A stretch of 64,000 nt of DNA from positions 248,001 to 312,000 of the forward strand of contig NZ_NKYE01000008.1 of NCBI RefSeq assembly GCF_002262875.1. The letters are read 5' to 3'. This document shows, in pieces, positions 16,163 through 25,353 of this stretch (position 1 is its first letter; every line of letters starts with the position of its first letter). A program made the translations under genes and the position numbers. The notes beneath the pieces are model-generated. The model had not been told where the DNA came from and searched no databases. It saw nothing but the letters and a program-made list of their open reading frames with translations. The DNA is from Amycolatopsis antarctica. GTDB taxonomy: Bacteria > Actinomycetota > Actinomycetes > Mycobacteriales > Pseudonocardiaceae.

Positions 16163-17764
16163 ATGCCCCGCGACCCGGCCGACGACGACACCGGCCCCAT
16201 CCGCCGTGTGCCGCCCGCCCCGCCGGGGCGTCCGCAGCGCCCCCGCCCCCGCACGGGCGCCACTCCCCCGCCACCCGGCAGGCGGAGGGCCCAGCCCGGC
16301 GACACGGCCGGACGCCGCCTGCCCGCGCCCGGCGACGCCCAACGGCATCGGGTACCGCCAACCGGCGAACGCATCGAACCGGGCGAACGGCCGCGGCACC
16401 GTGGGGCCGAGCCGTCCAGGACGAGCCGGCCCGCGCAACGGCCGCCCGTCCGCGACCAGGACCCGGGTGACGAACCCCTGGCCGGCACCGAGACCGAGGT
16501 CGCGGACGAGCCGGCGCGGCCGTCCCGCAGGACCGGGGCGGAGGCCGTGCGCCCCGTCGGCCACGGACACGGCCACGGACCGGCCGCGCCGGCATCCCCG
16601 CAGGTCCGCAAGCTGCTGGCGATCCTGCTGGTTCCGTTCGCCCTGGCGGCGATCGTCGGCGTGGCCGTGCTGTACCCGTGGGGCCAGGACTCGCCGACCA
16701 GCGTGGTCGACAGCGGAACCCCCGTGGACGGCGACGTGACCGCGGCGGCCTCCGGACCGTGCCTGCCACCTGGCGAGGTCCGGGTAGGCGACCAGCAGCC
16801 CGTTCCGGGCGAGCCGGTGTGCCTGACGGTGACCATCCTGCTCAGCGACGGCCCGGCGGCGGGCTCGACGGTGACCAAGGACGTGCCCATCGAGCCGTCC
16901 ACGCCGCGTTTCGCCGTGGGCGACGCCGTGGTGCTGGCCTACTCGGGCGCGGACGCCGCCTCGCCAGAGGCGTACCAGCTCGTGGACTTCCAGCGTGGCC
17001 TGCCACTGGCGGTGCTGGCGGGCCTGTTCGCGCTCGCGGTGATCGCACTCGGCCGAAAGCAGGGACTCGCCGCGCTGGGCGCGCTGGGCCTGAGCTTCGT
17101 GGTGCTGCTGGCGTTCGTGCTGCCCGCGATCCTGGCCGGGGAGAACCCGCTGCTGGTGGCGATCGCGGGGGCGGGACTGATCATGTTCCTCGCGCTCTAC
17201 CTGACGCACGGGTTCTCCGCCCGTACCTCGGTGGCCGTGCTGGGCACCCTGATCAGCCTCACGCTGATCGGCATCCTGGCCACCGTCTTCGCCGCCGCGG
17301 CCTCGCTCACCGGCCTCGGTGAGGACACGTCCTCGCTCATCGCCGCCCTCGGCCGGGGCATCGACGCCCGGGGGCTGCTGCTGGCCGGAATCGTCATCGG
17401 TGCGCTCGGCGTACTCGACGACGTGACGGTCACCCAGACCAGTGCCGTGTGGGAACTGCGCAGGGCCAACGCCTCGCTCGGCTGGCGGGAGCTCTACGCG
17501 GCCGGCCTGCGGATCGGCCGCGACCACGTCGCCTCGGCGGTGAACACCCTGGTGATGGCGTACGCCGGTGCCGCGCTGCCGGTGCTGCTGTACTCCTCCA
17601 TCTCCGGCGTCGGCCTGGGCTCCATCCTCGGCTCCCAGGACATCGCGCAGGAGATCGTGCGAACTCTCGCCGGCAGCATCGGGATCGTCGCGGCGGTACC
17701 GGTGACCACGGCGCTGGCGGCGATCATCGCGGTCCGTGAACCCGCGGAGCCCGCCGAGGTGTGA
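16163..17764 (+). CDS. YibE/F family membrane protein
   Basis: A 533-residue membrane protein. The first 150 residues are a low-complexity Pro/Arg/Gly-rich cytoplasmic region. A first membrane helix (LLAILLVPFALAAIVGVAVLY) and an extracytoplasmic domain of about 100 residues follow, then about seven helices. The YibE/F domain is recognisable from GRGIDARGLLLAGIVIGALGVLDDVTVTQTSAVWEL onward, with conserved acidic residues in the membrane. The function of the family is unknown; a transport role has been suggested. The long disordered head is specific to this lineage. The ATG at 16163 is the first that gives the MPRDPADDD start; a start 19 codons upstream is possible. Confidence 0.85.
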   Translation: MPRDPADDDTGPIRRVPPAPPGRPQRPRPRTGATPPPPGRRRAQPGDTAGRRLPAPGDAQRHRVPPTGERIEPGERPRHRGAEPSRTSRPAQRPPVRDQDPGDEPLAGTETEVADEPARPSRRTGAEAVRPVGHGHGHGPAAPASPQVRKLLAILLVPFALAAIVGVAVLYPWGQDSPTSVVDSGTPVDGDVTAAASGPCLPPGEVRVGDQQPVPGEPVCLTVTILLSDGPAAGSTVTKDVPIEPSTPRFAVGDAVVLAYSGADAASPEAYQLVDFQRGLPLAVLAGLFALAVIALGRKQGLAALGALGLSFVVLLAFVLPAILAGENPLLVAIAGAGLIMFLALYLTHGFSARTSVAVLGTLISLTLIGILATVFAAAASLTGLGEDTSSLIAALGRGIDARGLLLAGIVIGALGVLDDVTVTQTSAVWELRRANASLGWRELYAAGLRIGRDHVASAVNTLVMAYAGAALPVLLYSSISGVGLGSILGSQDIAQEIVRTLAGSIGIVAAVPVTTALAAIIAVREPAEPAEV

Positions 17765-17786
17765 ACGCCCGTGCCCCGGTCGCCGG

Positions 17787-18434
17787 TCAGTCCAGCGCCG
17801 CGACGAAACGGCTGACCGTCTCCATGGTGAACCGCTGGGCCAGTTTGCCGGAGGGGGCCACGGACGCGATCCGGTACAGCGGACGGTCCGCGGCGGCGTC
17901 CCCGCGCGCTTCGGACCGCAGTTGCGCCACCAGCAGTTCGCCGAACACGATGCCGTTCGCCTCGACGTTGTTCATCAGCGCGTTGGCCAGTTTCCGTAGT
18001 GCCACGATGCCGAGTTCCCTGCCGCCGGTGCCCGCGTAGACGGCGAGGTCCAGCTTGACCGAGCGGCCGCGCTGCCCGGCGTCCACCAGCAGCCCCACCG
18101 ACCGCGTCCCTCGTACGTCGGTGAGCAGCAGGTCGATCCGCTTCGCCGCGACCAGGTCGACGCGGCGGGTGCGCCAGGTGCGCACCAGCACCTCGGTGCC
18201 CTGGAGCCACAGCCGCCTGCGGATGTTGAAGGCGACCACGTACAGCAGGGGAAGCCCGGTCACCGCGGCCGCGACCAGTCCGGCGACCTGGCCGCCGAGC
18301 AGCCCGGCGACACCGCCGAACGCGGCGGCGACCAGCAGCGCGCCGATGACACCGGAGACGCCGCGGCGTCTACGCAGCTCCGGGGTGTCACCGTGCAGCG
18401 GGATGGTCTCAGACTCGGACTCGGGTTCGGTCAT
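17787..18434 (-). CDS. conserved actinobacterial membrane protein of unknown function
   Basis: A 215-residue protein with two adjacent hydrophobic helices at about residues 26-70 (VSGVIGALLVAAAFGGVAGLLGG and VAGLVAAAVTGLPLLYVVAFNI) followed by a soluble beta-rich domain. I do not recognise a catalytic motif. Its ATG overlaps the stop codon of the upstream MBL hydrolase gene (ATGA at 18431-18434), so the two are translationally coupled. It converges on the YibE/F gene with only 22 bases between. Confidence 0.8.
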   Translation of the reverse strand: MTEPESESETIPLHGDTPELRRRRGVSGVIGALLVAAAFGGVAGLLGGQVAGLVAAAVTGLPLLYVVAFNIRRRLWLQGTEVLVRTWRTRRVDLVAAKRIDLLLTDVRGTRSVGLLVDAGQRGRSVKLDLAVYAGTGGRELGIVALRKLANALMNNVEANGIVFGELLVAQLRSEARGDAAADRPLYRIASVAPSGKLAQRFTMETVSRFVAALD

Positions 18435-19111
18435 GCACCACCGCCACCGTCGGAAACGGACAGAAAGGGATTGGCCGCACGTTCCCGCCCGATGGTGCCC
18501 GCCGGTCCGTGACCGGGCAGGATCACCGTCTCCTCGGGCAGGGCCGCGAGCGTGGCCAGCGATCGCTCCAGCAGCGCGGCGTCGCCGCCGGGCAGGTCGG
18601 TACGTCCCACGGCACCGGCGAACAGGGTGTCCCCGGTCAGCGCGAGCAGGCCGCCCTCCTCGGTGGCGAGCCGGAACACCACCGATCCCGGCGTGTGCCC
18701 TGGCGTGTGGACGACCTCGAACCGTAGTCCGGCCAGTTCCAGCGTCCCGCCGATGTGCGCGTCCAGCGGTTCGACGGTGGCGGGCAGCACGGGCTGCACC
18801 GGTCCGATCAACGCGGCCAGTTCGGGACCGAGCCCGGACAGCGGATCGGTCAGCAGCCCTCGGTCCGCGGAGTGGATCCACAACGGGGCGCCGTGCTCGT
18901 CGGCGAGGGCTGCCGCCGAGTGGACGTGGTCGAGGTGGCCGTGGGTGGCCAGCACGGCGACCGGGTCGAGGCCGTGCTCGCGCACCGCCCGCGCGACGCC
19001 CTCCCCGGCGTCCTGGCCGGGGTCGACGACGACGCACTCGGCTCCCTCGGCCGCCGCGAGCAGGTAGCAGTTGGCCTGGAAGGCGCCGGCCGCGAAGCCG
19101 ATGACGAGCAC
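18431..19111 (-). CDS. MBL-fold hydrolase (hydroxyacylglutathione-hydrolase-like)
   Basis: A 226-residue metallo-beta-lactamase-fold enzyme starting with GTG after a GGAGGGGG ribosome binding site. The metal motif is THGHLDHVHS. HTPGHTPGSVVFRL, LTGDTLFAGAVGRTDLPGGD and ILPGHGPAGTIGRERAANPFL follow, all standard in glyoxalase II-like proteins. The same gene is found beside the cyclophilin and rel genes in mycobacteria (Rv2581c position). Since actinomycetes use mycothiol rather than glutathione, the true substrate is probably a mycothiol or other thioester. Confidence 0.88.
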   Translation of the reverse strand: MLVIGFAAGAFQANCYLLAAAEGAECVVVDPGQDAGEGVARAVREHGLDPVAVLATHGHLDHVHSAAALADEHGAPLWIHSADRGLLTDPLSGLGPELAALIGPVQPVLPATVEPLDAHIGGTLELAGLRFEVVHTPGHTPGSVVFRLATEEGGLLALTGDTLFAGAVGRTDLPGGDAALLERSLATLAALPEETVILPGHGPAGTIGRERAANPFLSVSDGGGGA

Positions 19112-19256
19112 GAGACCCCCTCCACGACCGGCCGGGACGACCGCCCGGAACGCTTTTCGGCCACCCTAGCGGCCCCTGTACGGGGTTCTCACAGGCTGTG
19201 CCCATAGACTGCCGCCACCCCAGCACCACATGAGTCGAGTGAATCGGGAGGGGCGG

Positions 19257-20123
19257 GTGGCGACCAACCAGCAACGCCGCGAGGCCGCGAAGCGCAAGCT
19301 CGACCGGCAGATCGCGCACCGGGCGGAACAGGCCAAGCGACGCAAGATCGTGGGCATCGGCGTCACCATCGGCGCCGTGATGATCATCGCGGGCCTGGTG
19401 GTCTTCGTGGCCACGCGCGAGCGCGCCGACGTCAACGCGGACGCCGGAGCACAGCCCGGCCAGGAGGAGCAGGCGCCGCCGCCGGTACAGATCCCGACCG
19501 AACGCGCGGCCATGCCGCAGCGGCCCCAGCCGCTCGCCGATCCGGTGAGCTGCCAGTACCCGGCCGGCGCCGAACCCGCGGCGAAGCCGGCCACTCCGCC
19601 CGCGGGTGAGGGGATCGCCTCGACGGGCACGGTCAGCGCCACCGTGAAGACCTCGGCGGGCGACATTCCGGTGACCCTGGACAAGGCGCTCGCGCCCTGC
19701 ACGGTCAACAGCTTCGTCGGTCTCGCCCAGCAGGGTTACTACAACGACACCGAGTGCCATCGGCTCGGCACCGATGGCCTGCAGATGCTGCAGTGCGGTG
19801 ATCCCACGGCCTCCGGCTCGGGCGGTCCGGGATACACGGTCCAGGACGAGAACTTCCCGGAACTGACGTACGGCCGGGGCGTGCTCGCCATGGCGAAGAC
19901 CGCGCAGCCCAACTCCGGCGGCAGCCAGTTCTTCATGGTCTACGGCGACGCGCAGCTCCAGCCCGACTACACCGTTTTCGGCAGCATTTCCGACGAGGGC
20001 CTGAAGGTGCTCGACGAGGTCGCCAAGGCCGGTGTGGACCCGGCCGCGGCGGCCCAGAGCCAGGACGGCACCGGCAAGCCCAAGACTCCGGTGAAGTTCA
20101 CCGAGGTCTCGGTCAACGCCTGA
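19257..20123 (+). CDS. membrane-anchored cyclophilin-type peptidyl-prolyl cis-trans isomerase
   Basis: A 288-residue protein with a basic N-terminus, one membrane helix at about residues 35-57 (IVGIGVTIGAVMIIAGLVVFVA) and a Pro/Gln-rich linker. The cyclophilin domain starts near residue 125 (VKTSAGDIPVTLDKALAPCTVNSFVGLAQQGYY). It contains GGPGYTVQDEN, LAMAKTAQPNSGGSQFFMVYGD and DYTVFGSI. It folds proteins on the outer face of the membrane. GTG at 19257 with GGGAGGGG immediately before it fits the usual VATNQQRREAAKRKL start better than the ATG at 19230. The canonical catalytic Arg/Phe region is partly divergent (CHRLGTDGLQMLQCGD), as in mycobacterial PpiB. Confidence 0.9.
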   Translation: MATNQQRREAAKRKLDRQIAHRAEQAKRRKIVGIGVTIGAVMIIAGLVVFVATRERADVNADAGAQPGQEEQAPPPVQIPTERAAMPQRPQPLADPVSCQYPAGAEPAAKPATPPAGEGIASTGTVSATVKTSAGDIPVTLDKALAPCTVNSFVGLAQQGYYNDTECHRLGTDGLQMLQCGDPTASGSGGPGYTVQDENFPELTYGRGVLAMAKTAQPNSGGSQFFMVYGDAQLQPDYTVFGSISDEGLKVLDEVAKAGVDPAAAAQSQDGTGKPKTPVKFTEVSVNA

Positions 20124-20150
20124 GGCCTGTCCCGCAGAGATCGCTTACGC

Positions 20151-20198
20151 GGACACGGCGACGCCGATCCCTGAACGGGGATCGGCGTCGCCGTGTCC
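20151..20198. terminator. bidirectional hairpin terminator between ppi and enoyl-CoA hydratase
   Basis: Perfect 21-bp arms (20151-20171 and 20178-20198) surround a six-base loop, 28 bases after the isomerase stop and 38 bases before the end of the convergent hydratase gene. There is no T-run, as is usual in this group. Confidence 0.85.
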
Positions 20199-20235
20199 GG
20201 GTGCGGAGCAGGTCCGGGCGCGGCCCCCTCGGATT

Positions 20236-21015
20236 CTAACGGTAGGTGAAAGCCGGGGCGCGGCGCTCCAGGAAGGCGGACACCCCCTCCGCGTAGTCCT
20301 CGCCGCGTAGCGCGTCGAGCCGGATACGGTCCACCTCCTCGTCGGACTCCCCTTGACCGGCAAGGATTTTCCCGATGATCCGATTCATCCCCCTGATCGA
20401 GGCCTGCGAACGTCCGCACAGCGTGCCCACGAAATCCATTGTGGACTCTTCGAGTCCGGCATCCGGCACCGTGTCGTTGACCAGCCCGATCTCCCTGGCA
20501 CGACCGGAGTCGATCAGCCTGCCGGAGAGCAGGAAGTACCGCGCCTGCGCGGGACCGATCAGCGAGACGAGCTGGCGGGTGGACTCGAAGTCGTAGACGA
20601 TCCCGAGCTTGGCGGGCGTGATCCCGAACCGGGCGCCGTCGGCGGCGAAGCGGAAGTCGCAGGCCACCGCGACCTGACAGCCGCCGCCGATGCAGTTGCC
20701 GCGGATCATCGCCACGCTCGGCTTGCGCATACCGGTCAGCGCGCGGACGGCCGCGTCGATCGCCCGGTCGTACACGGCCGCGCCCTCCGCCGAGGACCGC
20801 AACTCGCCGAACTCGCTGATGTCCGCGCCCGCCGAGAAGTCCTCCCCCGCGCCGGTGAGCACGAGCACCTTGATCGCCGGGTCGTCCTCGACCCTGGCCA
20901 CCACCTCGGACAGGGCCGACCACATGCCGTAGGAGATGGCGTTCTTCTTGGCGGGCCGGGACAAGGTCAGCCGCGCAACGTCGCCCTCATAGGCGACAGC
21001 GAGTCCGTCGATCAT
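20236..21015 (-). CDS. enoyl-CoA hydratase/isomerase family protein
   Basis: A 259-residue crotonase-fold protein. The oxyanion-hole segments are GAGEDFSAGADISEF (residues about 55-69) and IRGNCIGGGCQVAVACDFRFAADGARFGITPAKLGIV. The crotonase-type Glu at the second position (after GGGC) is not clearly conserved, because the segment reads PAKLGIVYDFESTRQLVSLIG, so the exact reaction (hydratase, isomerase, decarboxylase or thioesterase) cannot be assigned. It follows rel by 41 bases in the same direction but has its own function in fatty-acid metabolism. Confidence 0.87.
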   Translation of the reverse strand: MIDGLAVAYEGDVARLTLSRPAKKNAISYGMWSALSEVVARVEDDPAIKVLVLTGAGEDFSAGADISEFGELRSSAEGAAVYDRAIDAAVRALTGMRKPSVAMIRGNCIGGGCQVAVACDFRFAADGARFGITPAKLGIVYDFESTRQLVSLIGPAQARYFLLSGRLIDSGRAREIGLVNDTVPDAGLEESTMDFVGTLCGRSQASIRGMNRIIGKILAGQGESDEEVDRIRLDALRGEDYAEGVSAFLERRAPAFTYR

Positions 21016-21056
21016 GGGACACGACCGTACAGGGCTGCGCGCGGGCCGCCCTGGCT

Positions 21057-23468
21057 TCAGGACGCGGACGTGACGCGATAGACGTCGTAGACGCCTTCCA
21101 CACCCCGCACCACGCCGAGCACGTGGCCGAGATGCTTGGGGTCGCCCATCTCGAAGGAGAAACGGCTCACCGCCACCCGGTCGCGTGAGGTGGTGACCGA
21201 GGCGGAGAGGATGTTCACCTTCTCGTCGGCGAGAACCTTGGTGACGTCGGAGAGCAACCGGTGCCGGTCCAGCGCCTCCACCTGGATCGCCACCAGGAAG
21301 ACCGAGGACTCCGAGGGGGCCCACTCGACCTCGACCAGGCGTTCGGGCTGGGCGCGCAGATCGTCGGCGTTGGTGCAGTCGGTGCGGTGCACGCTGACAC
21401 CGCCGCCGCGGGTGACGAAGCCGAGGATCTCGTCGCCGGGGACCGGGGTGCAGCAGCGGGCCAGCTTCGCCCAGACGTCGCTCGCCCCCTTCACGACCAC
21501 CCCGACGTCGTTGGAACCGCGCCTGCGCGTCACGGTGGACGGGGTGGAGCGCTCGGCCAGCTCCTCCTCCGCCTCCTCGACGCCGCCGATCAGCGCGACC
21601 AGGCGCTGCACCACGTGCTTCGCGCTGGTGTTGCCCTCGCCGACCGCGGCGTAGAGGGAGGTGATGTCGCCGTACCGCAGCTCCGCGGCCAGTGCGCTCA
21701 TCGAATCCGCGGACACCAGGCGCTGCAGGGGAAGCCCGACCTTGCGCAGCTCCTTGGTGATCGCCTCCTTGCCGCCCTCGATCGCCTCGTCCCGGCGTTC
21801 CTTGGCGAACCACTGGCGGATCTTCGCCCGCGCCTTCGGCGATTCGGCGAACTGCAGCCAGTCGCGGGTGGGCCCGGCTCCCTCGGCCTTGGAGGTGAAG
21901 ATCTCCACGACCTCGCCGTTCTCCAGCTGCCGCTCGAGCGCGACCAGCCTGCCGTTGACCCGCGCGCCGATACAGCGGTGGCCGACCTCGGTGTGCACGG
22001 TGTAGGCGAAGTCCACCGGGGTCGAGCCGGCGGGCAGCGTGATCACGTCGCCCTTGGGCGTGAAGACGAAGATCTCCTTCGTCTGCAGGTCGTAGCGCAG
22101 CGACTCGAGGAACTCGCCCGGATCGGCGGCCTCCCGCTGCCAGTCGAGAAGCTGCCGCATCCAGGCCATCTCGTCGACGTCGACGGCGTTGCCGCGGTGC
22201 GTGCCCTTGGTCTCCTTGTACCGCCAGTGCGCGGCGATGCCGTACTCGGCGGTGCGGTGCATCTCGTAGGTGCGGATCTGCACCTCGAGCGGTTTGCCGT
22301 CCGGCCCGATCACCGTGGTGTGCAGCGACTGGTAGACGCTGAAGCGCGGCTGCGCGATGTAGTCCTTGAAGCGCCCCGGCATCGGCTGCCACAGCGCGTG
22401 CACGACGCCCATCGCCGCATAGCAGTCACGTACGTCCTCGACCAGGATGCGGACACCCACCAGGTCGTGGATGTCGTCCAGATCGCGGCCACGCACGATC
22501 ATCTTCTGGTGGATCGAGTAGTAGTGCTTCGGCCTGCCCTCGACCTTCGCGGTGATCCTGGAGCCGACCAGGTTGTTCGACAGCTCGCCGACGACCTGAC
22601 GCAGGTAGATGTCGCGGGAGGGGGCCCGGTCGGCGACCAGCCGCACGATCTCGTCGTACTTCTTCGGCTGCAGGATGGCGAACGCGAGGTCCTCCAGTTC
22701 CCATTTCACGGTCGCCATGCCGAGGCGGTGTGCCAGTGGGGCGAGGACCTCGAGGGTCTCCTTCGCCTTGCGCGCCTGCTTCTCCGGCGGGAGGAACCGC
22801 ATGGTGCGCATGTTGTGCAGCCGGTCTGCCAGCTTGATCACCAGCACGCGGGGGTCGCGGGCCATCGCGATCACCATCTTGCGGATGGTCTCCGCCTCCG
22901 CCGCCGAGCCCAGCTTGACCTTGTCCAGTTTCGTCACGCCGTCTACCAGTTCGGCGACCTCGTCACCGAAGTCGGCGGCGAGGCTGCCGACCGGGTATCC
23001 GGTGTCCTCGACGGTGTCGTGCAGCAGCGCGGCGACCAGTGTGGTGGTGTCCATGCCGAGTTCGGCGAGGATGGTGGCGACCGCCAGCGGGTGCGTGATG
23101 TACGGGTCGCCGGACTTGCGCCGCTGGTCCCGGTGCAGTTCCTCGGCGACGTCGTAGGCGCGCTGCAGCAGCGTCAGATCCGCGTTCGGGTGCAGCTCGC
23201 GGTGCACGGCGGCGAGCGGTTCGAGAACCTGCTTGACGGTCGCCGCCCGCTGCGCGGTGATCCGCCGGGCGAGCCGTGCACGCACCCTGCGGGTTGCCGA
23301 AGGGGCTCGGGTGCCGTTGGCCTGGCCGTTGCGCGCCGGGTCGGCGGCGGGCTTGGCCACGGTGCTCGCGCCGGACGAGGCTGCCTTCGTGGTTCCGCTC
23401 CCGGTGCCCCCCGCGTTCGCGCCGGGTTCTGGTTCGGCGGGCACCACGGACTCGAGCTCCTGGCTCAC
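21057..23468 (-). CDS. rel: bifunctional (p)ppGpp synthetase/hydrolase Rel
   Basis: An 803-residue stringent-response enzyme. After a disordered Ala/Gly/Glu-rich head of about 100 residues come the HD hydrolase domain ([16 protein letters not shown]) and the synthetase domain (LHALW-type core seen as [46 protein letters not shown]). The RFKD motif marks bifunctional Gram-positive enzymes. A TGS domain ([24 protein letters not shown]), a zinc-finger/CC region ([13 protein letters not shown]) and a C-terminal ACT domain follow. The GTG at 23468 with GGGAGG upstream is chosen. The order rel-apt-secF-secD-yajC is conserved in actinobacteria. Confidence 0.96.
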   Translation of the reverse strand: MSQELESVVPAEPEPGANAGGTGSGTTKAASSGASTVAKPAADPARNGQANGTRAPSATRRVRARLARRITAQRAATVKQVLEPLAAVHRELHPNADLTLLQRAYDVAEELHRDQRRKSGDPYITHPLAVATILAELGMDTTTLVAALLHDTVEDTGYPVGSLAADFGDEVAELVDGVTKLDKVKLGSAAEAETIRKMVIAMARDPRVLVIKLADRLHNMRTMRFLPPEKQARKAKETLEVLAPLAHRLGMATVKWELEDLAFAILQPKKYDEIVRLVADRAPSRDIYLRQVVGELSNNLVGSRITAKVEGRPKHYYSIHQKMIVRGRDLDDIHDLVGVRILVEDVRDCYAAMGVVHALWQPMPGRFKDYIAQPRFSVYQSLHTTVIGPDGKPLEVQIRTYEMHRTAEYGIAAHWRYKETKGTHRGNAVDVDEMAWMRQLLDWQREAADPGEFLESLRYDLQTKEIFVFTPKGDVITLPAGSTPVDFAYTVHTEVGHRCIGARVNGRLVALERQLENGEVVEIFTSKAEGAGPTRDWLQFAESPKARAKIRQWFAKERRDEAIEGGKEAITKELRKVGLPLQRLVSADSMSALAAELRYGDITSLYAAVGEGNTSAKHVVQRLVALIGGVEEAEEELAERSTPSTVTRRRGSNDVGVVVKGASDVWAKLARCCTPVPGDEILGFVTRGGGVSVHRTDCTNADDLRAQPERLVEVEWAPSESSVFLVAIQVEALDRHRLLSDVTKVLADEKVNILSASVTTSRDRVAVSRFSFEMGDPKHLGHVLGVVRGVEGVYDVYRVTSAS

Positions 23469-23559
23469 CCGCACCTCCCGCGTTCGCGGCGTCGTCGAAC
23501 CCACAGGGTAGACGTCCGGGCCCGTACTCGCGTCTCCGCCCCGCGTCTGCCGGACCGTG

Positions 23560-24078
23560 TCAGAGCACCCGAAGCGCGCGCACCGGCCGGCTACCGAGGA
23601 GCGCACGCCCGCCGAGGGCCGCGAGCTCCAGCACCACGGTCACCCCGTCCACCCGCGCGCCCGCGCGTTCGAGCAAACCCACGGCCGCGGCGGCGGTGCC
23701 ACCGGTGGCCAGCACGTCGTCGACCACGGTCACGCGATCACCGGCGGCGACCAGCCCGGCCGGGAGTTCCAGAACGGCCGAACCGTACTCCAGCTCGTAC
23801 TCGATCCGGTCCGCCACGGCGGGCAGTTTGCCCGGCTTGCGTACCGGGACGACGCCGATGCCCCGGCTGTAGCCGATCGCGGCGGCGAGCAGGAAGCCGC
23901 GCGCCTCGACGGCCGCCAGCAGGCCGGTGTCCTCCGGGAGACCGGCCGCCAGCGCGTCCACCGTGGCGGCGAAGGCGGCGGGATCGGCGAGCAGCGGCGT
24001 GAGATCGCGGAACAGCACGCCGGGTTCCGGGAAGTCCGGAACCTCGGCGATGCGGTCCAGCGCCTCGTCGAGCAGCAC
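23560..24078 (-). CDS. apt: adenine phosphoribosyltransferase
   Basis: A 172-residue purine-salvage enzyme that makes AMP from adenine and PRPP. It shows [24 protein letters not shown] near the N-terminus, [19 protein letters not shown], and the PRPP loop [21 protein letters not shown]. There is no ATG; GTG at 24078 lies five bases after the secF stop and gives [13 protein letters not shown], so translation is probably coupled to secF. No clear Shine-Dalgarno sequence is visible, which leaves the start somewhat uncertain. Confidence 0.9.
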   Translation of the reverse strand: MLLDEALDRIAEVPDFPEPGVLFRDLTPLLADPAAFAATVDALAAGLPEDTGLLAAVEARGFLLAAAIGYSRGIGVVPVRKPGKLPAVADRIEYELEYGSAVLELPAGLVAAGDRVTVVDDVLATGGTAAAAVGLLERAGARVDGVTVVLELAALGGRALLGSRPVRALRVL

Positions 24079-24083
24079 CGGGG

Positions 24084-25352
24084 TCAGCGCTTGCGCTTGC
24101 CCGAGGGCTTGCCGCTCGGCTTCGGCCGGTTTCCACGGGACGGCGTCGCCCGCTGGTTGCGGGCGGGCACGCTGGCCGCGGCCGCGTAGGCCTTCTCCTT
24201 GCGCAGTTCGGCGTCGAGCTGCGCGTCGTCGGCCGGGTCGAAGTCGCCCGATTCGGCGTTCTCCCGGTCTGCGGCCTTGCGGGCGACGTTCTCCCGGCGG
24301 GCCTTGACCCGCTGCGCCTGCTGCTTGTACTTCGGTTCCCGCATCTTGAAGTCGACCAGCAACGGGGTGGCCAGGAAGACGGAGGACAGCACGCCGACGA
24401 GCGTTCCGGTGAGCTGGACCAGCGCCAGGTCCTGCAGCGTGCCGGAGCCCAGCAGGATGGATCCGATGACCAGCAGGCCGATGATCGGCAGCAGCGCGAT
24501 GAACGCGGTGTTGAACGAGCGCATCAGCGTCTGGTTCAGCGCGAGGTTCGCGGCCTCGCCGTAGGTGCGGCGGGTCAGCCCGAGCAGGCCGCGGGTGTTC
24601 TCCTTGACCTTGTCGAACACCACCACCGTGTCGTACAGCGAGAAACCCAGGATCGTCAGCAGACCGATCACGGTGGCCGGGCTGACCTCGAAGCCGACCA
24701 GGGAGTACACGCCCGCGGTCACCACGAGGTCGTGGACCAGCGAGAGCATCGCCGCCAGCGCCATCCACTTCTCGAAGTACAGCACCAGGAAGATGGTCAC
24801 CAGCACCATGAACACGGCGAGCGCGATCAGTGCCTTCTGGGAGATCTCACCGCCCCAGGACGCGCTGACCGCGCTGTCGCTGATGGCGCCGATGCCGGGC
24901 TGGCCGTTCGAGCCGATCGGCTGCAACTCGTCGAACAGCGCCTGCTTGACCTTCGCCACCTGCGCGGCGTCCAGCGTGTCCGAGCGGACCTGCACGGTGG
25001 CGGCGTCGCCGGTGCCGACGACCTGCGTCTCGGCGGCCTCCAGCCCGAGGGACTGGTTGAAGACCTCCTTGGCCCGGTCGTCGGTGATCTCACCGTTCGC
25101 GCCGTTGGCAGGCATCTGGAGCTGGGTTCCGCCCTCGAAGTCGATACCGAGGTTGAATCCCTTGAGCCCCATCGACAGGCCGCACACCACCACGAGGGCG
25201 GCGAAGAACAGGTACCAGTTCTTGCGCTTGCCGACGACGTCGAACGCGCCGTTGCCGACGTAGAGCCGGTTGAAGATGCTCTCCCGCTTGGTGATGGTGC
25301 CCGCGGGGGTGGTCACGGCTTCCGCCCCGGTCCCGCTGTCCTCGACCGACAC
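24084..25352 (-). CDS. secF: protein translocase subunit SecF
   Basis: A 422-residue membrane component that works with SecD to drive protein export by proton motive force. The first helix is at about 46-64, then FNLGIDFEGGTQLQ, a periplasmic domain, and five further helices with FSLYDTVVVFDKVKENTR and the NQTLMRSFNTAF motif. The C-terminal 80 residues are highly charged (Lys/Arg/Glu), longer than in E. coli and typical of actinobacteria. It starts with GTG after AGGAGG, one base after the secD stop. Confidence 0.95.
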   Translation of the reverse strand: MSVEDSGTGAEAVTTPAGTITKRESIFNRLYVGNGAFDVVGKRKNWYLFFAALVVVCGLSMGLKGFNLGIDFEGGTQLQMPANGANGEITDDRAKEVFNQSLGLEAAETQVVGTGDAATVQVRSDTLDAAQVAKVKQALFDELQPIGSNGQPGIGAISDSAVSASWGGEISQKALIALAVFMVLVTIFLVLYFEKWMALAAMLSLVHDLVVTAGVYSLVGFEVSPATVIGLLTILGFSLYDTVVVFDKVKENTRGLLGLTRRTYGEAANLALNQTLMRSFNTAFIALLPIIGLLVIGSILLGSGTLQDLALVQLTGTLVGVLSSVFLATPLLVDFKMREPKYKQQAQRVKARRENVARKAADRENAESGDFDPADDAQLDAELRKEKAYAAAASVPARNQRATPSRGNRPKPSGKPSGKRKR

Positions 25353-25353
25353 G

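Noticed and set aside
21261..24002. A long plus-strand open frame opposite rel and apt
   Set aside because: It is a shadow of the highly conserved rel gene with no motif of its own.
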